From the NCBI RefSeq assembly GCF_900106525.1, contig NZ_FNOG01000005.1:186001-250000 (forward strand): a DNA stretch of 64,000 bases. Reading direction: 5' to 3'. Position numbers and translations under genes: made by a program. The notes below the pieces were generated by a model that worked only from the letters and a program-made list of their open reading frames with translations, made no database searches and had not been told where the DNA came from. Shown here in pieces: positions 29,582 to 36,468 of this stretch. How positions within the stretch are numbered: position 1 is the first letter of the stretch; every line of letters begins with the position of its first letter. The stretch comes from Lysobacter enzymogenes. Its GTDB lineage: Bacteria; Pseudomonadota; Gammaproteobacteria; Xanthomonadales; Xanthomonadaceae.

Positions 29582-30100
29582 ATGCCAAGCGCGGCGGCCA
29601 TCGATGCCGGCGTCGCGACCTTCCGGGCTCTTCAACCACGCGTCCCGCTTGGCCCGGGCGTCGGCACAAGCCGCGCCGCCGAGGGGTATGGACGCGCCCT
29701 GCGGCCCGCACCACTGGCGGCCGTGGACACGCCGGTGGACCTGCCGGCGAGCGCGGCGAAGCCGCAGCCGCGCGAACCCGAGCCGGTGTTCCTGAGCGTG
29801 CAGGCCGATCTGTCGCTGCGCCTGGGCGATGCGCCGGTGACGCGCGAAGCGCTGGCGCCCGCGCTGCAGCGCGCCACCGACGGCGACCGCGAACAAGGCG
29901 TCGCCTATGTGCGCTTCGCCGTCGACCGCAACGGCGCGGTCTCGCAGATCCGCATCGGCCGCAGCAGCGGCTATCCGGCGCTGGATGCCGGCACGCTCGA
30001 GACCGTGCGGCTCGCCGCGCCCGTGCCGGCGCCGCCGGCCGGGATCGAAGGCGATCCGGTCGATGTCATGGTGCCGGTGGCGTTCTTTATCCGGCGCTGA
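29582..30100 (+). pseudogene. ExbD-TonB chimera: periplasmic part of ExbD joined to a TonB C-terminal domain
   Basis: An open frame of 172 residues. From about residue 48, DTPVDLPASAAKPQPREPEP and VFLSVQADLSLRLGD continuing to ATDGDREQ resemble the periplasmic region of ExbD. The sequence then switches to a TonB C-terminal domain (GVAYVRFAVDRNGAVS, IRIGRSSGYPALDAGTLE, ending MVPVAFFIRR). The membrane helix of ExbD with its essential Asp, the Pro-rich spacer of TonB and any transmembrane anchor are absent, and the first 45 residues look like neither protein. A deletion that fused exbD to tonB of a dedicated siderophore TonB system would explain it. It is probably non-functional, although the frame is intact. 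Recognised by motif only. Confidence 0.6.
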
Positions 30101-30253
30101 GCCGGCGGCGAGGTATCGGTCGGCTTCGTCGATCGGCCTGTCGGCGCCTCAACGGTCGCAAGCCTGGGCAGCCCTTTCTACAATGAGAAAGAAGCTTGCA
30201 ATAGGCTCGCGCTAGATTCAGGCGCGCATTCGACGTTTGCGAACGAGGCAGCA

Positions 30254-30751
30254 ATGGAGTTGCAGGAGTTCATCGCCGCGATCAGCGGCTTCACCCACGT
30301 CCCGCCCAGCGAGGCCGACGTCGTCGCATTCGAGCAGACGCTGGGCCACCGGCTGCCGGCGGATTACCGCGCCTTCGTATTGGCCTGCGGCGGCGGTTAC
30401 ATGGCCTCACAGCCGTCGTTTCGCTGGTCCACCGGCGAATGGGCAGGTCGTGTGCATACGGTCGGCGGCCTGCGCGAAGACCTCGAGGATTACTCGTTGC
30501 CGTCGCAATGGCATGAGCCGCACTGGAAGCGGCCGCACGATTTCCTGTGGATCCTGCGCGACCACGGCGGCAACCCGATCGGCCTGGCCCTGTCCGGGGA
30601 GGATGCGGGCCAGGTGTTCTTCCTCGACCACGAGATGGAACCGGACGAAGAGGATTGGGACGGCAGCCTGGCCGGCGCCGTGGAGGCCGAGTATCTGCTG
30701 CCGCTCGCGCCGTCGTTCGCGGATTTCGTCGCAAGCGTCTACGAAGACTGA
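30254..30751 (+). CDS. SMI1/KNR4 family protein
   Basis: A 165-residue acidic soluble protein. EADVVAFEQTLGHRLPADYRAF near the N-terminus is the usual SMI1/KNR4 signature, followed by a GG-rich turn (ACGGGYM), WILRDHGGNPIGLAL, and FFLDHEMEPDEEDWD. Such proteins occur as immunity proteins to contact-dependent or polymorphic toxins and as stand-alone proteins of unknown role. GAGG lies 5 bases before the ATG. No toxin gene is adjacent, so a specific immunity role is not supported. It is convergent with the glycosidase gene. Confidence 0.82.
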   Translation: MELQEFIAAISGFTHVPPSEADVVAFEQTLGHRLPADYRAFVLACGGGYMASQPSFRWSTGEWAGRVHTVGGLREDLEDYSLPSQWHEPHWKRPHDFLWILRDHGGNPIGLALSGEDAGQVFFLDHEMEPDEEDWDGSLAGAVEAEYLLPLAPSFADFVASVYED

Positions 30752-30856
30752 GCGCGCTCGCCGTTCGAAGCCGCCGCTGAGGCGACACAGCGGTCGGCGG
30801 CAAGATGGGTAACGCCCTCACCGACGACAGCGCGGGCCGGCAACACCTCGGGCGAC

Positions 30857-32719
30857 TCAGCGCGCTTCCTCGCCCGCCACCGCCATCGCCGCGAACAGCA
30901 TCCAGGTGGTGTGCGGAATCCACTGCTCCACCCAACGCCACTGTTCCGAATCCGGCCCGGGCGCGAAGGCGATGCCGGCGCCGGTGTCGCTGCCCACCGC
31001 GCCGGTGATGCCGTTGGAAATGCCGCCGACGAACATTTCGCCGGCGCTCTCCAGCACGGTCGGCGGGTTCTTGCGGCCGAAGCCGTAGAGCATGGAGATG
31101 CCGTAAGGGTTGCGGCCCAGGGTCCAGTCGAGCTGGTCCTGCGCGTAGGCGGCGCGCTCGGCCGGCAGGCCGTAGCCGGCGTCGCCGCGGCTCGCCAGGG
31201 CGCGGCTGCCGACCGCCATCGCCGCGCTGAGCGAGGCCAGGCGCGCGCTTTCGCCCTGCCACCAGTAGCCGGTTTCGTTGCGGTGCGGGATGAAGAAGCC
31301 TTCCAGCACGTCGCCGGCGGCCTTGCCGTCCTGGGCCAGTTGGAAGCGTTGGCGGGCGTAGCCGTAAGGGTTGGCGACCGCACCGGTGATCGCCAGTTCG
31401 TGCGCGAGCGCCTTGCCGATGGCGTCCAGCGCGCCTCGGCGCCGCGCCGGTTCCGGCTCGATCTCGGCATAGGCCGACAGGCTGATGACCGGCAAGCCCG
31501 CCTCGGCCGCGTGGTAGTACGGGCGATGCCCGCCGTCGCTGACGAAACCGCCGTCGGCCTGCTGGCGCGCGATCAGGCGCGCGGCGCGCTCGCGCGCATC
31601 GTCCAGATAGCGCGGCTGGCCGGTGGCGCGCTGCAACTCCACCAGCGCCATCAGCGCGGTGTAGTCGTCGATGATGTTTTCCTTGCCGTCGGCGCAGTAC
31701 TGCGGGTTGAACTCGCGCAGGTGGGCGTAGGCGCGCTCGGCGTCGGCCAGGTACTGGGCGCCGTCGAATTCGCCGTGGCGGCCGCTTTGCCGGGCCAGCA
31801 TCGAAGCGCGCGCGAGCGCGGCGATGGCCATCCCGCCGCCGGCGCGGAAGGCCGAGCGGTACAGCGTGGTGTAGGTTCCGGCCGAGCCCTCGTAGCCGGT
31901 GACCATGCGCACCGCGCCGGGCGTGCCCCACTGGTCGAACACCGTGGTGTAGAAATAACCGTCCTTGTCGAGGATGCGGTGCAGATAGTCCGCGCCCCAG
32001 AACGCTTCGTCCTCGACCTGCGCCTGCAAGCCGTGCGCGGCGAACAAGGCCTTGCGCGCGTGCGCGCCGTAGGCCAGCACCCACGCCGCCATCGAGGCCT
32101 GCTGCGGATTGAAATGATTGGCGTAGCCCAGGTGCGAGAGGTACTTGCCCTTGTCGCCGCCGGCGTCCTGCCAGCCGCCCCAGGCGTTCACCCGGCGCGG
32201 GCTTTGGAAGATCGGCAGGTCGCGGTCGGCCGGGTCGGTGTGGCGGCTGCGCTTGAAGTAGCCGAGCATCTGCGCGCCGGCGACGGCGAAGATCGCGTCG
32301 TCGCGCACCGGCACGACGGCCGACTGCGCCTGGCGCTTGCCGATGCTTACCTTCACCTGGTACTTGCCGGCCTGCTGCGCATCGGAGAAGTCGACGCTGA
32401 AATAGCGTTTGCCCGGGCTCCACTCGACGAACGCCGGCAGCGCTTGCAGCTCGCCTTGCTTGATCGGCTTGCCGTCGCGCAGCACGGTGTAGCGGCCTTG
32501 TTCGGCTTCGCCGGCGTATTCGACGATGGCCCGCTTCGGCCCGCGCCGCTCCAGCGCGACCTGATTGAGCTGCACCAGCAGCGGCGCGGCCGGCAGGCTC
32601 ACCGACACGGTGGTCTTCGACGCCTCGGGCGCGGCCGCGTGCGCGCCGCCCGACAACGCGAACGCCAGCGCGGCGATCGCCAGGATTGCGGTCTTGCGGG
32701 CAAGCGGCGGACGGGTCAT
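30857..32719 (-). CDS. Secreted GH9-type glycoside hydrolase with N-terminal Ig-like domain
   Basis: A 620-residue protein with a signal peptide (cleavage near GGAHAAA). Residues about 35-130 look like the CelD-type Ig-like domain (FVEWSPGKRYFSVDF, AGKYQVKVS). The catalytic part has GGWQDAGGDKGKYLS, where the two Asp match the GH9 base region but with an extra Gly compared with the usual DAGD. Near the C-terminus are LGRNPYGISMLYGFG and FVGGISN, and an E in VEQWIPHTTWM aligns with the usual acid Glu. The ATG at 32719 is preferred over a GTG six bases upstream because GGAA lies at the right distance. It is divergent from the ROK regulator and shares a promoter motif with the sugar-kinase operon, so it probably supplies the sugar that operon uses. 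The substrate is unknown; cellulose is not assured. Confidence 0.85.
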   Translation of the reverse strand: MTRPPLARKTAILAIAALAFALSGGAHAAAPEASKTTVSVSLPAAPLLVQLNQVALERRGPKRAIVEYAGEAEQGRYTVLRDGKPIKQGELQALPAFVEWSPGKRYFSVDFSDAQQAGKYQVKVSIGKRQAQSAVVPVRDDAIFAVAGAQMLGYFKRSRHTDPADRDLPIFQSPRRVNAWGGWQDAGGDKGKYLSHLGYANHFNPQQASMAAWVLAYGAHARKALFAAHGLQAQVEDEAFWGADYLHRILDKDGYFYTTVFDQWGTPGAVRMVTGYEGSAGTYTTLYRSAFRAGGGMAIAALARASMLARQSGRHGEFDGAQYLADAERAYAHLREFNPQYCADGKENIIDDYTALMALVELQRATGQPRYLDDARERAARLIARQQADGGFVSDGGHRPYYHAAEAGLPVISLSAYAEIEPEPARRRGALDAIGKALAHELAITGAVANPYGYARQRFQLAQDGKAAGDVLEGFFIPHRNETGYWWQGESARLASLSAAMAVGSRALASRGDAGYGLPAERAAYAQDQLDWTLGRNPYGISMLYGFGRKNPPTVLESAGEMFVGGISNGITGAVGSDTGAGIAFAPGPDSEQWRWVEQWIPHTTWMLFAAMAVAGEEAR

Positions 32720-32749
32720 CGGCACGGTTCCGGATAGACTGGGCAGCGC

Positions 32750-32799
32750 AACTTAGCCACGCGACCAGCCGCTCGTCAATAAATACTTCACATGGATGT
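32750..32799 (-). promoter_or_regulatory. Promoter and candidate ROK operator of the GH9 gene
   Basis: On the minus strand TTGACG (32779-32774), an 18-base spacer and TAAGTT (32755-32750) form a plausible promoter about 30 bases before the start. The -35 lies within TTTATTGACGAG, identical to a segment before the sugar kinase, and the 16 bases upstream of it also match at 9 positions (28-position motif at 32772-32799). The segment also contains a small palindrome, ACATGGATGT at 32790-32799. It is a good candidate for regulator binding between the divergent GH9 and ROK genes. Confidence 0.5.
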
Positions 32800-32852
32800 A
32801 TGAATAATACGGCGTCAGTCCCCTCCCCTACGCTCAACCGGTTCCAACCCCT

Positions 32853-34103
32853 ATGAACATCGGCCGCGGCGCCACCCAGCAATCCAGCGCCCCCTACAAC
32901 CGCCGCCTGGTGCTGGATTTCATCCGCCAGCACGGCGCGGCCTCGCGCAAGGACATCCAGGAGAAGGTCTCGCTCAGCCCGCAGACGGTCGCCAACATCA
33001 CCAACGAGCTCGAATCCATCGGCCTGATCGTTTCGCGCCGGCAGAAGGATCTCAAGACCCGCGGCCAGCCGCCGATCGCCTTCGAGATCAATCCCGACGC
33101 CGGCCAGTCCATCGGCATCAGCCTGGAGCCGGGCCGAGCGTCGGGCGCGCTGGTCAATCTGGTCGGCCGCATCGATGCGCGCTGCGAGGTGCAGTTGCAA
33201 GGCTGCGACCGCGCGCAGTTGCTGGCCGGGCTGATGGAACTGGTGGCGAGCCTGCGCCGCCAAGCCAATGCGCGGCTGTGGGGCATCGGCGTGGCCCTGC
33301 CCGGCCCGCTCGGCGACACCGAGCTGAGCTTCGTCGGCCCGACCGCGCTGGAGGGCTGGAAGGATCTGTCGATCCTCGACCAACTGCAGGAAGCCACCGG
33401 CCTGCCGCTGTTCCACAGCGTCGACAGCGTCGCCGGCGCGCTCGGCGAGACCTTGTACGGCGTCGCCCGGCACCTGGACAACTTCTTCTATCTGCACCTG
33501 AGCATGGGCCTGGGCGGCTCGCTGATCGTCGGCCGCAACCACTACCGCGGCGCCGACGGCAACGCCACCGAGATCGGCCACGTGCCGGTGGTTCCCGGCG
33601 GCACGCCCTGCTATTGCGGCAACCACGGCTGCCTGGAGCGCTACCTGTCGCTGCACTCATTGGCCGAAGCGTTGGGCCTGGACGATGCGCAGATCCGCAC
33701 GCCGGACTGGCTCGAACGCCTGGACGACGCCGCCGACCCGGCCATGCAGCAATGGTGCGCGCAGGCGGCGCAGCGGCTGCGCGATGCGATCTGCATGATC
33801 GAGAACCTGTTCGACCCGCAGACCATCGTCATCGGCGGTTCGGCGCCGCAGCAGTTGGTGCAGCGCCTGGTCGAACTGGCCCAGCCGCTGCACCGCTCGG
33901 TGCGCGGCCGTCCCGATCCGGAACTGCCGCGGGTGATGATTTCCCAGCGCGAGGAAGACTGCTCGCTGCTCGGCGCGGCGGTGCTGCCGATCCACGAACT
34001 GCTCTCGCCACGCCTGGAAGGCCTGCAGAAGGACGAGCTCGGCGAGCTGCAGACGACCGAGCTGCTGGGCCATCGCCCGGCCGCCGGAGGGCGCCGGATT
34101 TAA
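32853..34103 (+). CDS. ROK-family transcriptional regulator
   Basis: A 416-residue protein with an N-terminal winged helix-turn-helix (residues 15-75; GAASRKDIQEKVSLSPQTVA) and a C-terminal ROK sugar-binding fold. The ROK zinc motif is intact as CYCGNHGCLERY near 250, and LSMGLGGSLIVGR near 215 is the usual ATP/sugar loop region. It is a repressor type (Mlc/NagC/XylR-like) that releases DNA on binding a sugar or sugar phosphate. It is divergent from the GH9 gene and 62 bases upstream of the kinase-transporter-receptor genes, so it is their likely local regulator. No clear ribosome binding site precedes the ATG. Confidence 0.92.
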   Translation: MNIGRGATQQSSAPYNRRLVLDFIRQHGAASRKDIQEKVSLSPQTVANITNELESIGLIVSRRQKDLKTRGQPPIAFEINPDAGQSIGISLEPGRASGALVNLVGRIDARCEVQLQGCDRAQLLAGLMELVASLRRQANARLWGIGVALPGPLGDTELSFVGPTALEGWKDLSILDQLQEATGLPLFHSVDSVAGALGETLYGVARHLDNFFYLHLSMGLGGSLIVGRNHYRGADGNATEIGHVPVVPGGTPCYCGNHGCLERYLSLHSLAEALGLDDAQIRTPDWLERLDDAADPAMQQWCAQAAQRLRDAICMIENLFDPQTIVIGGSAPQQLVQRLVELAQPLHRSVRGRPDPELPRVMISQREEDCSLLGAAVLPIHELLSPRLEGLQKDELGELQTTELLGHRPAAGGRRI

Positions 34104-34107
34104 TTAA

Positions 34108-34157
34108 ACTTCCACTGGATATTTTTATTGACGAGGCCGAATCGGGGTGACTATAGT
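34108..34157 (+). promoter_or_regulatory. Promoter and candidate ROK operator of the sugar kinase operon
   Basis: TTGACG (34128-34133), an 18-base spacer and TATAGT (34152-34157) make a strong promoter in the gap between the ROK gene and the kinase. The -35 is embedded in TTTATTGACGAG (34124-34135), identical to the GH9 promoter, preceded by 16 bases that match that promoter at 9 positions. The -10 ends only 8 bases before the kinase ATG, so transcription would begin at or next to the start codon. Confidence 0.6.
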
Positions 34158-34165
34158 CGGCCCCC

Positions 34166-35167
34166 ATGAAGCTCGATTCGCCTCAATCCCACCTCGCCCA
34201 ATCCGGTCTTGAGCCGGCCCCGCCCCGATTCAGCATCGTCGGCGACGTCAGCGTCGACCTGGTCCTGGGCACGCTCGACGGCTGGCCCAAGATCGGCACC
34301 GAACAACTGCTGCCGCGCAGCGAGCTGCGCGCCGGCGGTTCGGCCGCAAACTCCGCCCTAGCCGCCCGACACCTCGGCCTGAGCCCGCACCTGATCGGCG
34401 CGATCGGCGAGGACGACCTCGCCCAGTGGCTGCTGCTGCAGCTGACCGGCATCCGCGTCGATCTGCAGACCTGCGCCAGCGACACCACCATGTCGGTCGG
34501 CCTGTTGCACACCGGCGGCGAGCGCACCTTCTTCACCAGTTACGGCCACCTGCAGCACCTGAGCCCGGACTTCGTGCTCAGGCACCTGCCGCCGGCGACG
34601 CCCGGCAGCGTCGTCTTGTTCACCGCGCCGTTCCTGCTGCCCGGCCTGCGCGCGGATTTCGCCGCCCTGCTGGCCGAAGCCTCGCGCCAGGGCTATCAGG
34701 TCGCGCTCGACACCGGCTGGCCGCCGGAAGGCTGGACGCCGCAGGTGCACCGCGAAGTCGAAAGCTGGCTGGCCCAGTGCGACCACTTGCTGGTCAACGA
34801 ACTGGAAACAATGAGCCTGGCCAGCGGCCAGGACGAGTGCCACGACCTCGAGCAAGCCGTGCAGCGCGTCGCCGCCCTGCTCAAGCCCGGCGCCCACCTG
34901 ATCGTCAAGCTCGGCGCCGCCGGCGCGCTCGGCCACGTCGACGGCCGCAGCCTGCGCTACGCCGGCGAAGCCGCGCTCGACATCTTCGACACCGTCGGCG
35001 CCGGCGACAGCTTCAACACCGGCTATCTGGCCGCACGCCTGAACCGGGCGAGCCTCGCCGACGCGCTCGCCGCCGGCTGCCGCACCGCCGCCGCGATCCT
35101 GCCGCGCTTCCCGCGCAAGCGCATCGCCGCCGGCGAACTCGCCCACTGCCTGCTGCCGCAGACCTGA
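34166..35167 (+). CDS. PfkB-family carbohydrate kinase
   Basis: A 333-residue ribokinase-like enzyme that phosphorylates a sugar with ATP. The first signature region (GDVSVDLVLG, AGGSAANSALAARHLG near 55-70) and the second signature with the catalytic Asp (DTVGAGDSFNTGY near 275) are both intact. It has a slight N-terminal extension of about 22 residues. No ribosome binding site precedes the ATG at 34166 and the best -10 is immediately upstream, so the message may be leaderless. It is followed by the transporter after 16 bases. It probably phosphorylates the sugar released by the GH9 enzyme and imported by the transporter; the exact sugar cannot be told from sequence. Confidence 0.92.
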   Translation: MKLDSPQSHLAQSGLEPAPPRFSIVGDVSVDLVLGTLDGWPKIGTEQLLPRSELRAGGSAANSALAARHLGLSPHLIGAIGEDDLAQWLLLQLTGIRVDLQTCASDTTMSVGLLHTGGERTFFTSYGHLQHLSPDFVLRHLPPATPGSVVLFTAPFLLPGLRADFAALLAEASRQGYQVALDTGWPPEGWTPQVHREVESWLAQCDHLLVNELETMSLASGQDECHDLEQAVQRVAALLKPGAHLIVKLGAAGALGHVDGRSLRYAGEAALDIFDTVGAGDSFNTGYLAARLNRASLADALAAGCRTAAAILPRFPRKRIAAGELAHCLLPQT

Positions 35168-35183
35168 CCCCGGAGGCACGATC

Positions 35184-36401
35184 GTGAAGCACCGGCCGTT
35201 GATCATCAGCTACATCCTCCTGATCTGGTTCGCGATCTCCTTCATCACCAATCTGATCGGGCCGCTGATGCCGATCGCCATCCAGGACTTCAAGCTGAGC
35301 CTGACCATGGCCGGGTTCATGCCGTTCTCGTTCTTCCTGGCCTACGGCCTGATCTCGATTCCCGGCGGTTTGCTGATCGAACTGCGCGGCACCCGCTTCA
35401 CCTTGTTCGCCGCGTTCGCCCTGAACTTCATCGGCGCGCTGGCCATCGCGGTGATGCCGGGCTATGTCTCGGTGGTGGCCGGCCTGTTCGTGATCGGCCT
35501 GGGCATGGCGCTGCTGCAGGTGGTCATCAACCCGCTGATGCGCACCGCCGGCGGCGAGGCGCACTTCGCGTTTTTCTCGGTAATGGCGCAGTTGGTGTTC
35601 GGGCTGGCCTCGTTCCTCAGCCCGCTGGCGTTCCGCTTGTACATGCAACGCCCGGGCATGGAGGGACAGCCACTGAGCTGGCTGACGTTCTACTGGTACT
35701 TCAGCGCCGCCTTCGTGTTGCTGGCGCTGCTGAACTACAAGCTGCCGCTGCCGGCGGTGGAGCTCAAGGACGACGAGCGCGCGGGCAGCCGCGAGGCCTA
35801 CCGCAGCCTGCTGCGGCGCCGCGACGTGCGCCTGTTCTTCCTGGCCATCGTCGCCTACGTCGGCACCGAGCAGTCGCTGGCCAACTGGATGTCGCAGTTC
35901 CTACACAGCTACCACGGCCTGTCGGCCACCGAACAGGGCACCGTCGCGGTCAGCCGCTTCTGGGGGCTGATGTCGCTGGGCTGCCTGGTCGGCCTGGGCC
36001 TGCTGAAACTGCTGGATTCCAAGCTGGTTCTGGCGATGTTCTCGACCTTGGCCATCGCTTGTCTCGCCTTCGCCCTCCTCGGTTCCGCGGCCGTCGCCCA
36101 GCTCGCCTTTCCCGCCGCGGGCTTTTTCTTGTCGGTGATGTTCTCGGTGATCTTCTCGCTGGGATTGAACTCGGTCAGCCAGCACCACGGCGCGTTCTCG
36201 GGAATCTTGTGCACCGGCATCCTCGGCGGCGCCGTGGTGCCGCTGCTGATCGGCGTCGTCGCCGATTACTGGGGCCTGCGCGTGGGCCTGTCGCTGGTGT
36301 TCGTCCCGCTGCTCTACATCCTCAGCGTCGCGCTGTGGGCCAGGCCGCTGGTCCGCAACCAGACCGTGTACTCCGCGAAACATCCTTCCGTCCCGTCTTG
36401 A
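35184..36401 (+). CDS. MFS sugar transporter
   Basis: A 405-residue polytopic membrane protein with about 12 hydrophobic segments, beginning with ISYILLIWFAISFITN. Its features resemble the FucP/sugar-proton symporter branch of the major facilitator superfamily: early PLMPIAIQDFKLS, SIPGGLLIE in the first loop region, and a C-terminal GILGGAVVPLLIG followed by DYWG. It would move the monosaccharide or small oligosaccharide from periplasm to cytoplasm. GGAGG lies 5 bases before the ATG. It sits between the PfkB kinase (16 bases) and the TonB receptor (67 bases), all in one direction, which supports a single uptake operon. Confidence 0.9.
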   Translation: MKHRPLIISYILLIWFAISFITNLIGPLMPIAIQDFKLSLTMAGFMPFSFFLAYGLISIPGGLLIELRGTRFTLFAAFALNFIGALAIAVMPGYVSVVAGLFVIGLGMALLQVVINPLMRTAGGEAHFAFFSVMAQLVFGLASFLSPLAFRLYMQRPGMEGQPLSWLTFYWYFSAAFVLLALLNYKLPLPAVELKDDERAGSREAYRSLLRRRDVRLFFLAIVAYVGTEQSLANWMSQFLHSYHGLSATEQGTVAVSRFWGLMSLGCLVGLGLLKLLDSKLVLAMFSTLAIACLAFALLGSAAVAQLAFPAAGFFLSVMFSVIFSLGLNSVSQHHGAFSGILCTGILGGAVVPLLIGVVADYWGLRVGLSLVFVPLLYILSVALWARPLVRNQTVYSAKHPSVPS

Positions 36402-36468
36402 CCGGGCCGCAACGCCAGCCACCGCGCGGGCCCGCGGGCCCGTGTCGCCGCACAACCAGGAGCCAACG

